Source: CAZVWV01 sp964631745 (GTDB lineage: Bacteria > Bdellovibrionota_C > UBA2361 > JBGSMV01). Taken from it: a stretch of DNA of 32,959 bases. The position numbers and the translations under genes were made by a program. The stretch covers positions 1 through 32,959 of the forward strand of contig CAZVWV010000025.1 of the NCBI GenBank assembly GCA_964631745.1. Reading direction: 5' to 3'. A model generated the notes under the pieces. It made no database searches and was not told where the DNA came from. It saw only the letters and a list, made by a program, of their open reading frames with translations. Shown here piece after piece: positions 1 to 10,911 of this stretch. Each line of letters opens with the position of its first letter. The stretch's first letter is position 1.

Positions 1-60
1 TTGAAATCAAGAAATTACAGCATCACCGCCACCTTTCTACCGGACAGCTGTGATTAATGA

Positions 61-66
61 TATAGT
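61..66 (+). promoter_or_regulatory. Candidate -10 box for first lipoprotein
   Basis: TATAGT lies 12 bases before the ATG at 79. A start of transcription about 7 bases downstream would leave a leader of roughly 6 bases. No Shine-Dalgarno-like sequence is present between the hexamer and the ATG. No convincing -35 was found. This is a weak call that gains some weight from the same arrangement at other genes in the window. Confidence 0.35.
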
Positions 67-78
67 CAGCGCCAAGTT

Positions 79-558
79 ATGAATAACCCCTTTCGTTCTC
101 AATATTACAGTCAGCGATTCTTGCAGCTTTGCTTCATAGTTTTTTGGGGGCTGGCGCTTAGCGGATGCGGCTTTTTATCAGAGCTTACCGGTCCGGCATC
201 CAGCTCTGCAGCGCAAGGCAGTACGAGCGCTGCGGCCGAACAACCTAAACCAAGCCAGTTAACTGTGGAGCAGGTTCCAACGACATCTGACCTAGAGCTA
301 ATTTGGGCGGTTCCTAACGACCCTGTGGATCGTTTCATCTTGAAATACGGGTTTGCCATGGAGAACTTAGATAAGGAGGTAAGTATCGCAGCGGTTGAGC
401 TCTCCAGCATCGATACCCCTGAACACGGAAAAGCCTTCCGATACATCATTTCTAACCTACCAAAGGACAAGACTATCTATCTAACCCTTACAAGCGCGCG
501 CGGTGAAGAGCTCTCGCAGCCGAGCGAGGTGTTCGAGGTACGACCGGCGATGGAATAA
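79..558 (+). CDS. Small lipoprotein with possible fibronectin-III-like domain
   Basis: This 159-residue protein has a type II signal peptide: a hydrophobic stretch at residues 14-27 runs into the lipobox LSGC, making Cys30 the likely lipidated residue. A Ser/Ala-rich linker (about 34-58) follows. The remainder (about 60-155) is beta-rich, with a pattern of tryptophan, DRFILKYG and a late YLTLTSARGEELSQPS segment that resembles a fibronectin type III fold; that fold is an inference. It would sit on the periplasmic face of a membrane. The function is unknown. A second lipoprotein gene follows 50 bases downstream on the same strand, so the two may be cotranscribed. There is no clear ribosome binding site. 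Confidence 0.75.
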   Translation: MNNPFRSQYYSQRFLQLCFIVFWGLALSGCGFLSELTGPASSSAAQGSTSAAAEQPKPSQLTVEQVPTTSDLELIWAVPNDPVDRFILKYGFAMENLDKEVSIAAVELSSIDTPEHGKAFRYIISNLPKDKTIYLTLTSARGEELSQPSEVFEVRPAME

Positions 559-608
559 CGGTTCGGTCGGTTATCTTAGCGGCCTGCAACGTGATATGTT
601 TTAGAGAG

Positions 609-1097
609 ATGTTAAGGATTTTATCAATCTTCTGTTTCGTTGTTATCTTCATGGCGGGCTGTGACCCGTACCCCTGCTATTACTATGATGCCTTTGGCTG
701 TTACGGGTATGCCAAAACCGCGGCCGTAACCAAAAAGAGCAAAAAACTTAAGGTAAAATCATATTCAGGAAGTTGGTCGGTCAAACTTGATTATCAAGGC
801 GGCAATTGCCCTTACAATGGCGATCCGATTACGGGAGATCCCGCTGTGCGGCAGAATAACAACTCGGTAGTGATAACGTTATCTCGGTACGGAAGTTTTA
901 GAGGACGAAAAACTTCTAAGGGCTTTACGGTAACCGGCCACTACACACCCAAAGGCTCACTTTGTAACGGTGAGGCCGAAGTTGTCTATACTTCAAAAAA
1001 TGCAAGGACAGGCAACGTTAAGGCCTCGGTCGACGTATCTTGCTTGGGGCGATACGTTTGCAGTTCGAATTTTAGCGGGGCTGCAACTAAGAACTGA
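609..1097 (+). CDS. Small cysteine-containing lipoprotein
   Basis: A GTG at 591 also opens this frame, but ATG at 609 is preferred because it gives a compact lipoprotein signal (MLRILSIF followed by a hydrophobic run and the lipobox MAGC, Cys18), and AGAGAG lies directly before it. From 609 the product is 162 residues. After the lipid site come tyrosine- and cysteine-rich sequence (CDPYPCYYYDAFGCYGY) and a basic stretch. A beta-rich part then follows, with scattered cysteines that could form disulfides in the periplasm. I recognise no family. The C-terminal part (GSWSVKLDYQGGNCPYNGDPITGD onward, in outline) resembles secreted domains of unknown function. It lies in tandem with the lipoprotein upstream. 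Confidence 0.7.
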   Translation: MLRILSIFCFVVIFMAGCDPYPCYYYDAFGCYGYAKTAAVTKKSKKLKVKSYSGSWSVKLDYQGGNCPYNGDPITGDPAVRQNNNSVVITLSRYGSFRGRKTSKGFTVTGHYTPKGSLCNGEAEVVYTSKNARTGNVKASVDVSCLGRYVCSSNFSGAATKN

Positions 1098-1170
1098 GCT
1101 CGCATTCGGACTTTTGGAAGTTTATTAAAGAACTCTAATTACTCTTCTCGCATCTCACTCCTACCTATCG

Positions 1171-1176
1171 TATAAT
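1171..1176 (+). promoter_or_regulatory. Consensus -10 box immediately before CoA-transferase gene
   Basis: A perfect TATAAT ends 8 bases before the ATG at 1185. The expected transcription start would fall about 2 bases before, or at, the ATG, so the mRNA is probably leaderless. No Shine-Dalgarno sequence is present. The -35 region is not recognisable. Confidence 0.5.
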
Positions 1177-1184
1177 ATCGACCC

Positions 1185-2477
1185 ATGAAGAATTGGAAGG
1201 ATCGTGCCACTTCGCCTGAACAGGCGCTTAGATTGCTAAATTGCGGCAATAATTTATTCTTGCAGGGAGCCGCCGCAACACCTACCCCTTTAATCGAGGC
1301 GCTTTGCAAGCGGGGCGACTTAGAGGGCGTTACAATTTATCATCTTCATCTGGATGGTCCTATTCCATTTGCAGATCCTGCGCACCGTGACAGGTTCTTA
1401 TCTGTATCTCTTTTCACCGGCCCCTCGCTGCGTAGGCCCATCGAGGACGGTCGCGCTGACTTCATGCCGATATTCCTTTCAGATATCCCCTCGCTCTTTA
1501 ATAATGGTCCGATTAAATTAGATGCCGTCTTGCTACAACTTTCGCCGCCCGATAGGCAGGGCTACTGTTCGCTTGGCACATCTGTTGATGCTTCTCGAGC
1601 TGCTGCCGATAACGCCAAGATTATAATCGCTGAGATTAACCAACAGATGCCACGCACCCACGGCGATACCTTAATTAAGTTTGACGATATTGATGCTTTT
1701 ATCGCCAGCGATAGGCCGCTTATCGAGAATATGCCCCGACCTGAGAGCGTGATTGAATCGAAGATAGCCGATTTTATCGCTGAGCTTGTGGAAGACGGTT
1801 CCACCTTACAAATGGGGGTCGGTGCCATTCCCGACGCTGTGCTCCAACGGCTAAATAACAAACGCGACTTGGGAGTGCACACGGAGATGTTCTCGGACCG
1901 CTTGATTGACCTGGTGGAATGCGGCGCTGTCACCAACAAGCAAAAAAGTATCTATCCTGGCGTGATCGTCACAAGTTTCGTCATGGGCACCAAGCGACTC
2001 TTTAACTTTATCGATGATAATCCGCTGGTGTATTTTCAATCGTGCGATCGCACTAATGACACAGCCTTGATTCGGAAAAATCCGCGCGTGACTGCCATTA
2101 ACTCCGCACTACAAGTGGACTTGACCGGACAAGTGTGCGCCGACTCGATCGGACACCGAATTTATTCCGGCATCGGCGGGCAGATGGATTTCATTCGCGG
2201 AGCGGCACTATCAGAAGGCGGGAAACCTATTATCGCGTTACCAGCGACCGCCAAGAACGGCCAGATATCAAGAATTACCATGGAGCTCGCGCCCGGCGCC
2301 GGGGTAGTAACCACGCGCGGGCACGTGCACTGGGTCGTCACGGAATTTGGCGCCGTGAATTTGCACGGTAAAAGTTTGCGGCAACGAGCCGAGGCGCTAA
2401 TCTCAATAGCGCATCCGGATTTCAGATCGGAGCTGCAAGACCAGTTCCATAACGTGCGGCATTTTAGGTTTGTTTAG
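1185..2477 (+). CDS. Acetyl-CoA hydrolase/transferase family CoA-transferase (4-hydroxybutyrate CoA-transferase-like)
   Basis: This full-length 430-residue member of the family that includes butyrate/4-hydroxybutyrate CoA-transferases and succinate:acetate CoA-transferases would move CoA between carboxylic acids in the cytoplasm. The glycine motif GVGAIPDAV starts at residue 211. HTEMFSD contains Glu234, which matches the position of the catalytic glutamate that forms the glutamyl-CoA thioester in this family. The C-terminal signature SGIGGQMDFIRGA starts at 328. Substrate cannot be assigned from sequence; a 4-hydroxybutyrate or acetate/butyrate enzyme is equally possible. The gene stands alone between lipoprotein genes and a convergent EF-G-like gene. 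It has its own promoter and no visible ribosome binding site. Confidence 0.88.
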   Translation: MKNWKDRATSPEQALRLLNCGNNLFLQGAAATPTPLIEALCKRGDLEGVTIYHLHLDGPIPFADPAHRDRFLSVSLFTGPSLRRPIEDGRADFMPIFLSDIPSLFNNGPIKLDAVLLQLSPPDRQGYCSLGTSVDASRAAADNAKIIIAEINQQMPRTHGDTLIKFDDIDAFIASDRPLIENMPRPESVIESKIADFIAELVEDGSTLQMGVGAIPDAVLQRLNNKRDLGVHTEMFSDRLIDLVECGAVTNKQKSIYPGVIVTSFVMGTKRLFNFIDDNPLVYFQSCDRTNDTALIRKNPRVTAINSALQVDLTGQVCADSIGHRIYSGIGGQMDFIRGAALSEGGKPIIALPATAKNGQISRITMELAPGAGVVTTRGHVHWVVTEFGAVNLHGKSLRQRAEALISIAHPDFRSELQDQFHNVRHFRFV

Positions 2478-2481
2478 CGCT

Positions 2482-2528
2482 GGCCGGATTAGGGAGGTTC
2501 CGGCCGCGGGAGGTAAGACCCTCCCGCG
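2482..2528. terminator. Two adjacent GC-rich hairpins between convergent genes
   Basis: The first hairpin pairs GGCCGGA (2482-2488) with TCCGGCC (2499-2505). The second pairs CGCGGGAGG (2505-2513) with CCTCCCGCG (2520-2528), a perfect 9-bp stem with a 6-base loop. They share base 2505, so they are mutually exclusive at the edge. There is no T-run on either strand, so they are not classic intrinsic terminators. Their place between two converging genes still suggests a role in transcript ends. Confidence 0.4.
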
Positions 2529-2616
2529 AGCTTACACCAGTTCACGATTAGGTAAATCTTCCTCGGGGCCCGGGCTACCGGGGTTACAACTTCCTCGACG
2601 GTCCATAAATCACCGC

Positions 2617-4698
2617 TCAAACCGAAGCGCTCTGCGCTGAGGCATTGCCGTACAGACGCTCCTGGATTTCGCCAGGCACTTCTCTGTATTGCGAAACGCT
2701 CATGCTGTAGCTGCCCTCGCCTGAGGTTAGCGCGCTTAAAATGTTTCCGTAGTCTAAAAGCTCTGCCATGGGAACTTCAGCTTCGATCTCTTGCAGTTCA
2801 TCGCGCGTGTTCATGGTTACAATTCTCCCGCGCCGCGAAGAGAGATCTTTAATGATCTCTCCGGTAAATTTCGTGGGTACCAGCACGTCTACTATCATTA
2901 TGGGCTCAAGCAGCTGCGAATGCCCTTCCTCAAAGGCCGTTCTTAAAGCAATCGAGCCAGCAGTTTGAAAGGCGTAGTCAGAGGAGTCCACGTCGTGAAA
3001 AGATCCATCATACAGCACCACTCTCAGATCCGTAATCGGAAAGCCGCCTAACGGACCTTTTAGAAGCGCATCTTCCACACCCTTCTTTACCGAGGGGATG
3101 TACTGCTTTGGAATAGCCCCGCCTACTATTTTATCAACAAACTCAAAGCCCGTGTTTCTAGGTAACGGCATTACCTCCACCAAACAATTCGCAAACTGGC
3201 CATGCCCACCGGTCTGTTTTTTCACCTTGCCTTGAACCTTGACGGCGCGCTTTAAAGTTTCACGATAAGGCACCCGCGGAGTCTTTAACTTAGCTTTACC
3301 GCCATATTTGCGCGTGAGCCTCTCCAAGGCGATATCGATATGAGGCTGCCCCATTCCGGAAAGAATCATCTCATGCGTTTGCGCGTCGCGATGAATATGC
3401 AAGGTCGGATCTTCTTCCACTAGTCTTGCAAGGCCGGACGATACTTTCTCTTCGCTCTTTGGATCTTCAGCCTCAATCGCAAACATCACGGGCGCGTCCG
3501 AATATTTAACCGCCGGAAAGACAACTGGGTTATCAACATCACACAACGTTTCACCGGTATGCGTCTCTTGTAATTTTGCGATCGCTCCGATCTGACCCGC
3601 AGAAAGCATCTCCACTTGCGTAAGTTGACTGCCCTGTAACAAATAAACATGCCCACTACGCTGCTTAGTGCCCTGAGACGAATTTAGAACGTGTTGATTG
3701 TGTCTAATCTCGCCGGAAACAACTCTCACCACAGAAAGTTTGCCGGAGAACTGATCGATCGTGGTCTTTAGCACCATAGCCGAGAAAGGCTGCGCGCCAT
3801 CACAATGCCGACTTTGCTCGGGGGTACCCTCGCCCGCACGTGTGCCCACAAAAGGCCGATGCATATCACGATCTACAGCAGACGGAAGATACTGAACGAT
3901 TGCTTGAATTAGGGGAACCACTCCGGCATTCAAAATTGCCGAGCCGCACATAACCGGGATGAATTCATGGCCCGCCACCGCCTCTTTCAGGGCTTTCACC
4001 AGCACAGACAACGGAAGCTCCTCGCCGACCAAGTACCTCTCAACTAAACTATCATCATGTTCAATCACTTTCTCTATTAACTGAGTCCGCAACGATTTAA
4101 TTTCGCTCACTAACTGACTTGGAATCTCAACTTCATTAGATTTGCCATCTTTCATGGTCCAGGCTTTAAGCTGAATTAGATCAACAATCCCAAGTTCATT
4201 TGCGCCAATCCTAACGGGTATGGAGAGCGGCTGCGCATTGGCATGCAACCGCGATCTGAGCTGCTCTAATGTGGAGAGGTAATCCGTGCCCTCAACATCA
4301 ACGTGGTTGATGAAAGCAAGCACCGGCAATGCAGAGTCTTTCACCATCTTCCAAAGCCTCTCGCTTTCGGGCTTTACTCCATCGGTTCCGGAAACCACCA
4401 ACACAGCAGCGTCCACGCCGGGCAAAACGCCGCGAGTGCTCTCCAAAAAACTGAAATAGCCCGGCGTGTCGATCAGATTAACGCTGGTTCCTTCCCAATC
4501 AAAATGCGCCACATGCGGCGTGATAGAAATATGATGAGAGATCTCTTCCGGCTCGGTGCGAATGACGGGTTTCTCCGGATCAGACTCTGTAATTTCGCGC
4601 GTATCGAGAAGTAAGCTCTGAATCAACGATGACTTTCCGGCGCCACCTTGAGCTACGATTGCTATGTTTCTTATCTCTTGCGGACTAACTTTTTGCAT
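2617..4698 (-). CDS. Elongation factor G-like translational GTPase (EF-G2-like paralogue)
   Basis: The chosen start is the ATG at 4698 because GGAG lies 7 bases upstream and the product then begins a few residues before the GTPase core. The 693 residues match EF-G size. GTPase motifs run AQGGAGKS (P-loop, residues 16-23), DTPGY (77-81) and NHVD (131-134). Domains II-V follow, with recognisable EF-G domain IV/V sequence such as GGHGQFANC and SGEGSYSMSVSQYREVP near the end. It probably acts on ribosomes or in a specialised translation step, but is not the primary EF-G: no ribosomal-protein or EF-Tu genes are nearby and the base-recognition motif is NHVD rather than NKxD. The switch I region also differs from RGITI. 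Exact role is unknown. Confidence 0.85.
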   Translation of the reverse strand: MQKVSPQEIRNIAIVAQGGAGKSSLIQSLLLDTREITESDPEKPVIRTEPEEISHHISITPHVAHFDWEGTSVNLIDTPGYFSFLESTRGVLPGVDAAVLVVSGTDGVKPESERLWKMVKDSALPVLAFINHVDVEGTDYLSTLEQLRSRLHANAQPLSIPVRIGANELGIVDLIQLKAWTMKDGKSNEVEIPSQLVSEIKSLRTQLIEKVIEHDDSLVERYLVGEELPLSVLVKALKEAVAGHEFIPVMCGSAILNAGVVPLIQAIVQYLPSAVDRDMHRPFVGTRAGEGTPEQSRHCDGAQPFSAMVLKTTIDQFSGKLSVVRVVSGEIRHNQHVLNSSQGTKQRSGHVYLLQGSQLTQVEMLSAGQIGAIAKLQETHTGETLCDVDNPVVFPAVKYSDAPVMFAIEAEDPKSEEKVSSGLARLVEEDPTLHIHRDAQTHEMILSGMGQPHIDIALERLTRKYGGKAKLKTPRVPYRETLKRAVKVQGKVKKQTGGHGQFANCLVEVMPLPRNTGFEFVDKIVGGAIPKQYIPSVKKGVEDALLKGPLGGFPITDLRVVLYDGSFHDVDSSDYAFQTAGSIALRTAFEEGHSQLLEPIMIVDVLVPTKFTGEIIKDLSSRRGRIVTMNTRDELQEIEAEVPMAELLDYGNILSALTSGEGSYSMSVSQYREVPGEIQERLYGNASAQSASV

Positions 4699-5020
4699 AC
4701 AAGTCTCCAATACAAATAATACTCTATTGTAATTCTCAGTGGCATGAACGAACTGTCGCTTCTTAAAGATACGGGGATGTTGGCGCCAATGCGAAAGCAA
4801 GGGCGCATGGGCAAGTTCACGTTGGCATCAGCCTGTGTTGTCATACCATTACCCGATCCAGGATTGTCTAGCTTAGACCCAAAGGGAAGTATTTTCAATC
4901 AAGAACGAACCCCGAATCAGTTTACCCCGCAGCAAGGCCCAAATTAACACCTGTTTGACTTCAAAAAAGGATAACCCTACGATCTCAGAACTATTCTTTA
5001 GCTTTTACCAACCAAATCAT
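4699..5020. other. Divergent intergenic region, no gene recognised
   Basis: This region of 322 bases separates the EF-G-like gene (minus) from the alpha-2-macroglobulin gene (plus). It must hold both promoters. A 67-codon open frame at 4744-4947 lacks a ribosome binding site, protein-like composition or recognisable motifs and is not called. I see no hairpin or riboswitch-like structure. Confidence 0.5.
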
Positions 5021-8000
5021 ATGCCAAAATTCATTAGCTCCATAATTGCCGCACTTATAACTTTAATAAAATTCTTCCTGCNNNNNNNNNNCTGCTAAGA
5101 CCTCTAAGTTACATTTTCGGCGATCTCACTTGGACACCGCCGCGGTGGATCAAAGCGCTGATCGATTGGCTCGGGGCGCGCGCTCAAGGCACATACAACT
5201 TAGCAATGACATCTCCCGCTAAGTTAATCTTGAGAACGGCATTACTAATTGCCCTGGGATTCGGAGCCGCACAAGGTTGGCTGTATTATAAGAATCTTCC
5301 CAAGCCAAACACCCTAACAATTACTGGCACCTGGCCCACTCCAACCAAAATTGAAAAAGACTCCAAACCCGAACCGCTCCTGCTATTTTTTTCAGGATCG
5401 GCCGCCCCCCTCTCCTTAGTTGGAAAAGAGGTCAAAGACTTTTTTCATTTCACTCCGAAGCTTCAAGGTAACCTGAAGTGGCGCTCTGATTCTCAGTTGG
5501 AGTTCACTCCAAGTTCCGACTGGGAAGTTGGTCAAAAGTATGAATTAACTTTTGAAAAACAATTCTTCCCTAGCCACATCCTCTTAGAAAAATACGAGTA
5601 CGAATTCGATTCACCCCATTTCGCCGCAAGCTTCGCCGAAGCTAAGTTCTATGAGGACCCCCAGGACTCCAAACTCAAAAAAGTTGTGGCAACCGTCAGC
5701 TTTACCCATGCAGTCGATAAGGGGGACCTCGAAAGACGCTTAACGCTAAAGATGCGCGAAGAACCACATAAGCACTTTGACAGCGATGCCAAAGCGATCG
5801 GTTTTAAAATTCAATACGATGAATCAAACGCCAAGGCCTATATCCACTCAGATATATTGACCATTCCGGATCACGACGCCGAGGTGCTGATCAGCATCGA
5901 TAAAGGTTTACACGCGGCCCGAGGTGGAACTGGCTCCGAAGCAGCTGCGCAAAGCAAAGTCGCAATTCCAGGGCTACCCTCATACTTTAAAATTAGCGCC
6001 ATCTCCGGTTCTCAGGTAACGAACGATGCACATGAGATTGACCGTGTCATTACGGTCGAGTCCAGCGCCGCTATGAGCCAGGTTGAGCTAGCAAAGAGCA
6101 TCTCCGTATTTATCCTCCCTAAAGATAAACCTGCCATTGGCAACCAAAAGTCAATTTCTAACCATCATTGGGAAAGCTCCAAAGAGATCGTGCCCGAGGT
6201 GCTCGCGACGGCATCTGAGATTAAACCGGAGTGGATCCCCAACGAACGAGAATTCAGTCCGCTTCAGAGCTTTAAGTTCAGTGCGGATGTCGGGCGCTAT
6301 ATCTTTGTCAAAATTAATAAGGGCTTAAAATCATTCGGCGACTATCCGCTTTCGAAAGACTCGTCTGAAGTCTTGTATGTGGAGGAATTCCCACGCAGCG
6401 TAAAGATCCTGCACGACGGCGCGCTGCTTAGCCTTTCTGGCGACAAGAAGCTTTCAATTCTGACCAGGAACTTGAAGGCTGTTCAGATAGAGTTCAGTCG
6501 CTTACTGCCCGGTTCAATTAACCACCTGATTACACAAAGCGGTGCATGGTCGGACTTTAAAAATCCAGAATTTATAAATGAAGATTTCGGGTTTGATAAC
6601 ATTGCGGAGGTTTTTACCGAAACCAAGAGTATCCCTAGCACCGGGCCGGGCAAAAGCAGTTACAGCTATGTGGATTTTAGTTCGCTGCTCTCTAAGGGTG
6701 CGCCCCCGCGCGGATTGTTTTTACTGCGCGTGCATGGTTGGGATGAAGAAAGGAAGAGCCTACTCAGTGAAGCCGCCGATGAACGTTTGATCCTAATATC
6801 CGATCTAGGTGTTGTTGCCAAGGATTCCAGCTTTGGTTCACACGATCTTTTTGTCTCGTCCATCAGATCGGGCGAACCTATCAGCGACGCTCAGATCGAA
6901 GTGCTTGGAAAAAACGGATTAGCTGTAGTAAATGCCCAGACTGACGGCCGCGGTCACGTGCTCTTCCCAGATCTTAAAGAGTTTAAGCGCGAGAAGGCTC
7001 CGGTTGCCTACGTAATCAGAAAAGACGGAGACCTATCTTTTCTGCCCTTTAACCGCAGCGACAGACGCCTTAATTTTTCGCGTTTTGACACAGGCGGGCT
7101 TTATTCAAGTGAGAATTACGAGGGTTTAAGCGCTTATCTATTTTCGGACCGTGGGATATACCGCCCCGGCGAAACCGCACACATAGGAATACTTCTAAAA
7201 CGTATCAATTGGGAGGGTATTCCCGACGGTCTCCCACTTGAGCTTACAGTAAGCGACCCACGCGGGGCGGAGATTAAGAGTAGGAAAATTCAATTTAATG
7301 CGGCTGGCTTCGAAGAATTCACATTCCCCACCCTTGAATCTGCTCTGACCGGCACCTATCAGCTCTCTTTGTATGTGATTAAGGAGAAATCACGTAAAGC
7401 CTTGATTGGCTCAAATTCAATCCGGGTGGAAGAATTTTTTCCGGATCGCTTGACCATTAAAGCCTCGCTCTCAGAACCCACACGCGCCGGATGGTACCTA
7501 CCTCAAAACCTTAAGGCAAAAATTAACCTGAAAAATCTTTTCGGCACAGCCGCAGCCGCTAGAAAGATTAAGGGCTCTCTTAAACTTAGCTCTAGCTTGC
7601 CATCTTTTGCGGAGTTTAAGGATTACCGGTTTTTCGATCCGAACTCATTAAAGCAGAGCAAATCGTACGATGAAGATTTAGGGGAGCTTCTCACCGATAA
7701 AGATGGAAACGCCGAATTTGACCTAAAGCTCGATCGCTTCGAAAAAACCACGTACCGTATGCGTTTTATCGCAGAAGGGTTCGAGGCCGAAGGCGGCAGA
7801 TCCGTTCTGGCTGATGCCAGTGCGCTAATTTCGCCTGCGGAAAGTTTGATCGCTTACAAGCCAGACGGCGACCTTCAGTACATCCACAAAGATTCGTTGC
7901 GCAAAGTTGATTTTATCGCCGTGACTCCCGACTTAACCAAAACTATTGCGCCGGATTTGGAAGCCGAGCTTATAAAAATTGTGTATGTCTCTGTTCTAAC

Positions 8001-10860
8001 GAAGCAAGCTGATGGCACCTACGCCTATCAATCTGTAAAGCGTGAAATTTCGCGCAACAAGAAACCGCTCAACATTGGTATCAATGGGTCGGATTTCGCG
8101 CTTGAGACAAACGAGCCTGGCATCTTTTTGCTAGTGCTGCGAAATAAGGATGGCAGCGAGCTCTCTCGCGTGGATTATAAAGTAGTCGGAGAGGTAAATC
8201 TCGAGCGCAGCTTAGAGCGCGATGCCGAGCTTGAAATAAAGCTAAGCAAACATGAATACAATCCGGGAGAAGAGATTGAGGTCGAAATCCAGGCTCCTTA
8301 TAGCGGCACTGGCCTTATCACGATTGAGAAAGATAAAGTTTACGGCTTTGAATGGTTTAAAGCCGAAAGCGCTTCCTCTATTCAACATATTCGCCTCCCT
8401 GAAAGCGTCGAGGGTAACGGTTACATTACTGTCACCTTCTTACGCGCTATGGACTCCCCTGAGATCTATATGAGTCCCTTAAGTTATGGCGCCACGCCTT
8501 TTAGCGTAAGTCGCGCGCGTCATACCCAGGTCATGAAAGTTTCTAGCCCTTCCCAGGTTAAACCGGGCGAGACCATTCATGTAAACTATCAAAGCGCCCC
8601 AAACTCAAGGATAGTAATATTCGGGGCCGATGAAGGTATTTTGCAGTTTGCCAAATATCGAACCCCGGATCCGCTCTCGCACTTCTCAAGAAAACGCGCG
8701 CTTGAAGTCACAACTTCCCAAATCCTTGATTTACTTCTGCCTGATTTTGAACTTTCAAATAAGATCTCCGCGCCCGGTGGTGACGAAGACGCTCTAACGG
8801 GTAGAAAGAAAAACCCCTTCAAGAGAAAAGGCGAAAAACCCGTAGTCTTTTGGTCGGGAATTCTTAGTGAGCCAAACGGTACTTACGATTTTACAATCCC
8901 TGAGTATTTTAACGGCACGATACGACTCATGGCGCTAAGCGTTAGCGAAGGGGCCGTGGGAGTAACCGAAGCGAGCGTGATTTCGCAGGGGGATTTTGTC
9001 GTCCAGCCTCAAGCCCCGTATTATGTGGCGCCTGGTGACGAGTTTGATGCCACCGCCACCATAGCCAATAACCTGAAAGGCTCGGGTCAGGGCGCCTTGG
9101 TCGAAGTTTCGCTCAAATCAGATAATTTTGAGAATCTAAAAGATCAATTACTCACCATTCCGATCCCGGAGGGAGAGGATCGCGTGGCGCGCTTTAAATT
9201 ACGGGCCAAAGATAAGTTAGGGGCCGCTGATCTAATCTTTAGCGTGAAGGTCGGTGAGAACCAAACCAGCCAGAAAACAAGCGTGGGAATTCGACCAGCT
9301 TCTCCCTTTATGACCAAAGTTACGGGCGGGTTTATCAAAAAGGGGTTACTCTCGGGTGCTAAGGCTGAAATCCCCTTAGAACGCACGCTCTTTGAGGCCG
9401 CGCGAGAGGTTAGGGCTTCAATCTCAACCGTCCCGCTTGGGCTAGCCTCTGGCATGATTCAATTTTTAAAACGTTATCCCTACGGCTGTACCGAGCAGCT
9501 TATAAGTCAAGCTATCCCCACTCTGATTCTTGGAAGTCGCGCGGAGTTCGCGCTCGACAACAACTTGGTAAGGGGCTCGTTTGATAAAACTGTCGGAACG
9601 CTACAAGCCAGACAGAATTCGGACGGAGCTTTTGGCCTCTGGTCTGCAGATTCTTATACCTCAGATTTTGTGAGCGCTTACGCGACACTTTACTTACTTG
9701 AGGCCCAAGAGCGCGGCTTTCAGACGCCAAGCGAACTCGTCAGGCGCGCACTAGCATATGCGCGCTCTTTAATGGCCGAAGTAGAAGAACAATCCGATTT
9801 CAGATCTCAGGCCTTTGCGCTTTACCTGCTTACCCGACAAGGCGAGCTTACAACCAATTATCTGACATCAGTGCGTGAAACTTTGGACCGAGATTGGAAA
9901 GACGGCTGGAAGCAAGACTTAACTGGCGCTTTGATTGCCTCGGTTTACAAAATGTTAAAGATGGACCATGAAGCGGATGGCTTAATCGTTGAGTCTGGGT
10001 TTTCCAACAAGATCCCAGCCGATTACGATTCTTATTACGATGCCACCATCCATAACTCACTATATCTTTATTTACTCTCAAGACATTTTCCGGATCGCGC
10101 CAGAAACTTATCCGGCGAGGATCTCTCAACTTTGGTTGAAGGAGTTCTGCAGGATGGATTTAATACCTTAGAAGCCTCAAGCTCAATACTTGGATTTGAT
10201 GCTTACTCCAAAGTGGTTGAATCACCGCTCCAGACAAACTTCAGAATCGAAGAGTTGGACAGCGCCGGTGCGTCCCACGCTCTAACCCTGCCACAAAACG
10301 TAATGCCTGCGGCCTCAATCTCAACCAATGCTAAGAAGGTAGTATTTAGCGGCGAAAACACCACCAATATATTTTATCAACTTAGTGAGGCTGGATACGA
10401 AAATGCGCCTGTTAGCTCAGAAATTAAAAAGAATGTGGAGGTTTACCGCGAATACCGTAACGATAAAGGGGATGTAATCTCAGAAACAACTCTCGACTCA
10501 AAAGTGTATGTACACATCATCTTGCGTTCAATTGGCGGAGAAGCGTATTCGGATATCGCCATTACCGATCTTGTTCCCGGCGGATTTGAGATTGATCTAA
10601 ACTGTAAGGATGCTCAATGCATGAAATCCGATGGTCAGGCTGGAGAGGCAAGCGAGGCCTGGGAGCCCGAATACGTGGATGTGCAAGACGATCGCGTCTA
10701 TCTCTTTGGAAGCGTGGGGCCCGATGTGAAACGATACGTTTATCGCCTAAAGCCGACCAATACTGGTAGCTACAGCACTGCTCCCATTTTTGCAGAGGGT
10801 ATGTACGACAGAACTACCATGGCAAGAGGGCTATCTGGAAAGATTACGGTAAAGGATTAA
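5021..10860 (+). CDS. Bacterial alpha-2-macroglobulin, 5' end interrupted by assembly gap
   Basis: This large periplasmic protease trap carries the thioester motif GCTEQ (Cys1428-Gln1431 counted from the ATG at 5206) and the macroglobulin signature DRGIYRPGE at about 648-656. An alpha-2-macroglobulin domain follows around 1205-1280 and an all-helical thioester domain after 1425. The frame is open upstream of 5206 to the gap at 5092 and encodes LLRPLSYIFGDLTWTPPRW, typical of longer N-termini in this family. Before the gap, ATG 5021 begins MPKFISSIIAALITLIKFFL, which fits as the true start. The two halves differ in frame only because the gap is a fixed ten N. A membrane anchor follows at about 8-24 of the 5206 numbering. 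The downstream pbpC gene, 51 bases away, is the usual partner, suggesting defence of the envelope coupled to peptidoglycan repair. Confidence 0.85.
5082..5091. other. Assembly gap of ten N
   Basis: Ten consecutive N interrupt the sequence inside what is probably the N-terminal coding region of the alpha-2-macroglobulin gene. Ten is a conventional placeholder length, so the true distance is unknown. Confidence 0.97.
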
Positions 10861-10911
10861 TCCGTACATAGCGGATTATTAAAAGACTGAGGAATTGGCC
10901 CAGGATTCTCA

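Noticed and set aside
2135..2371. 78-codon plus-strand frame inside the CoA-transferase gene
   Set aside because: It is an Arg-rich shadow of the CoA-transferase reading frame.
4744..4947. 67-codon plus-strand frame between EF-G-like gene and alpha-2-macroglobulin gene
   Set aside because: It has no ribosome binding site, signal or motif; it lies in a divergent promoter region and has the composition of chance translation.
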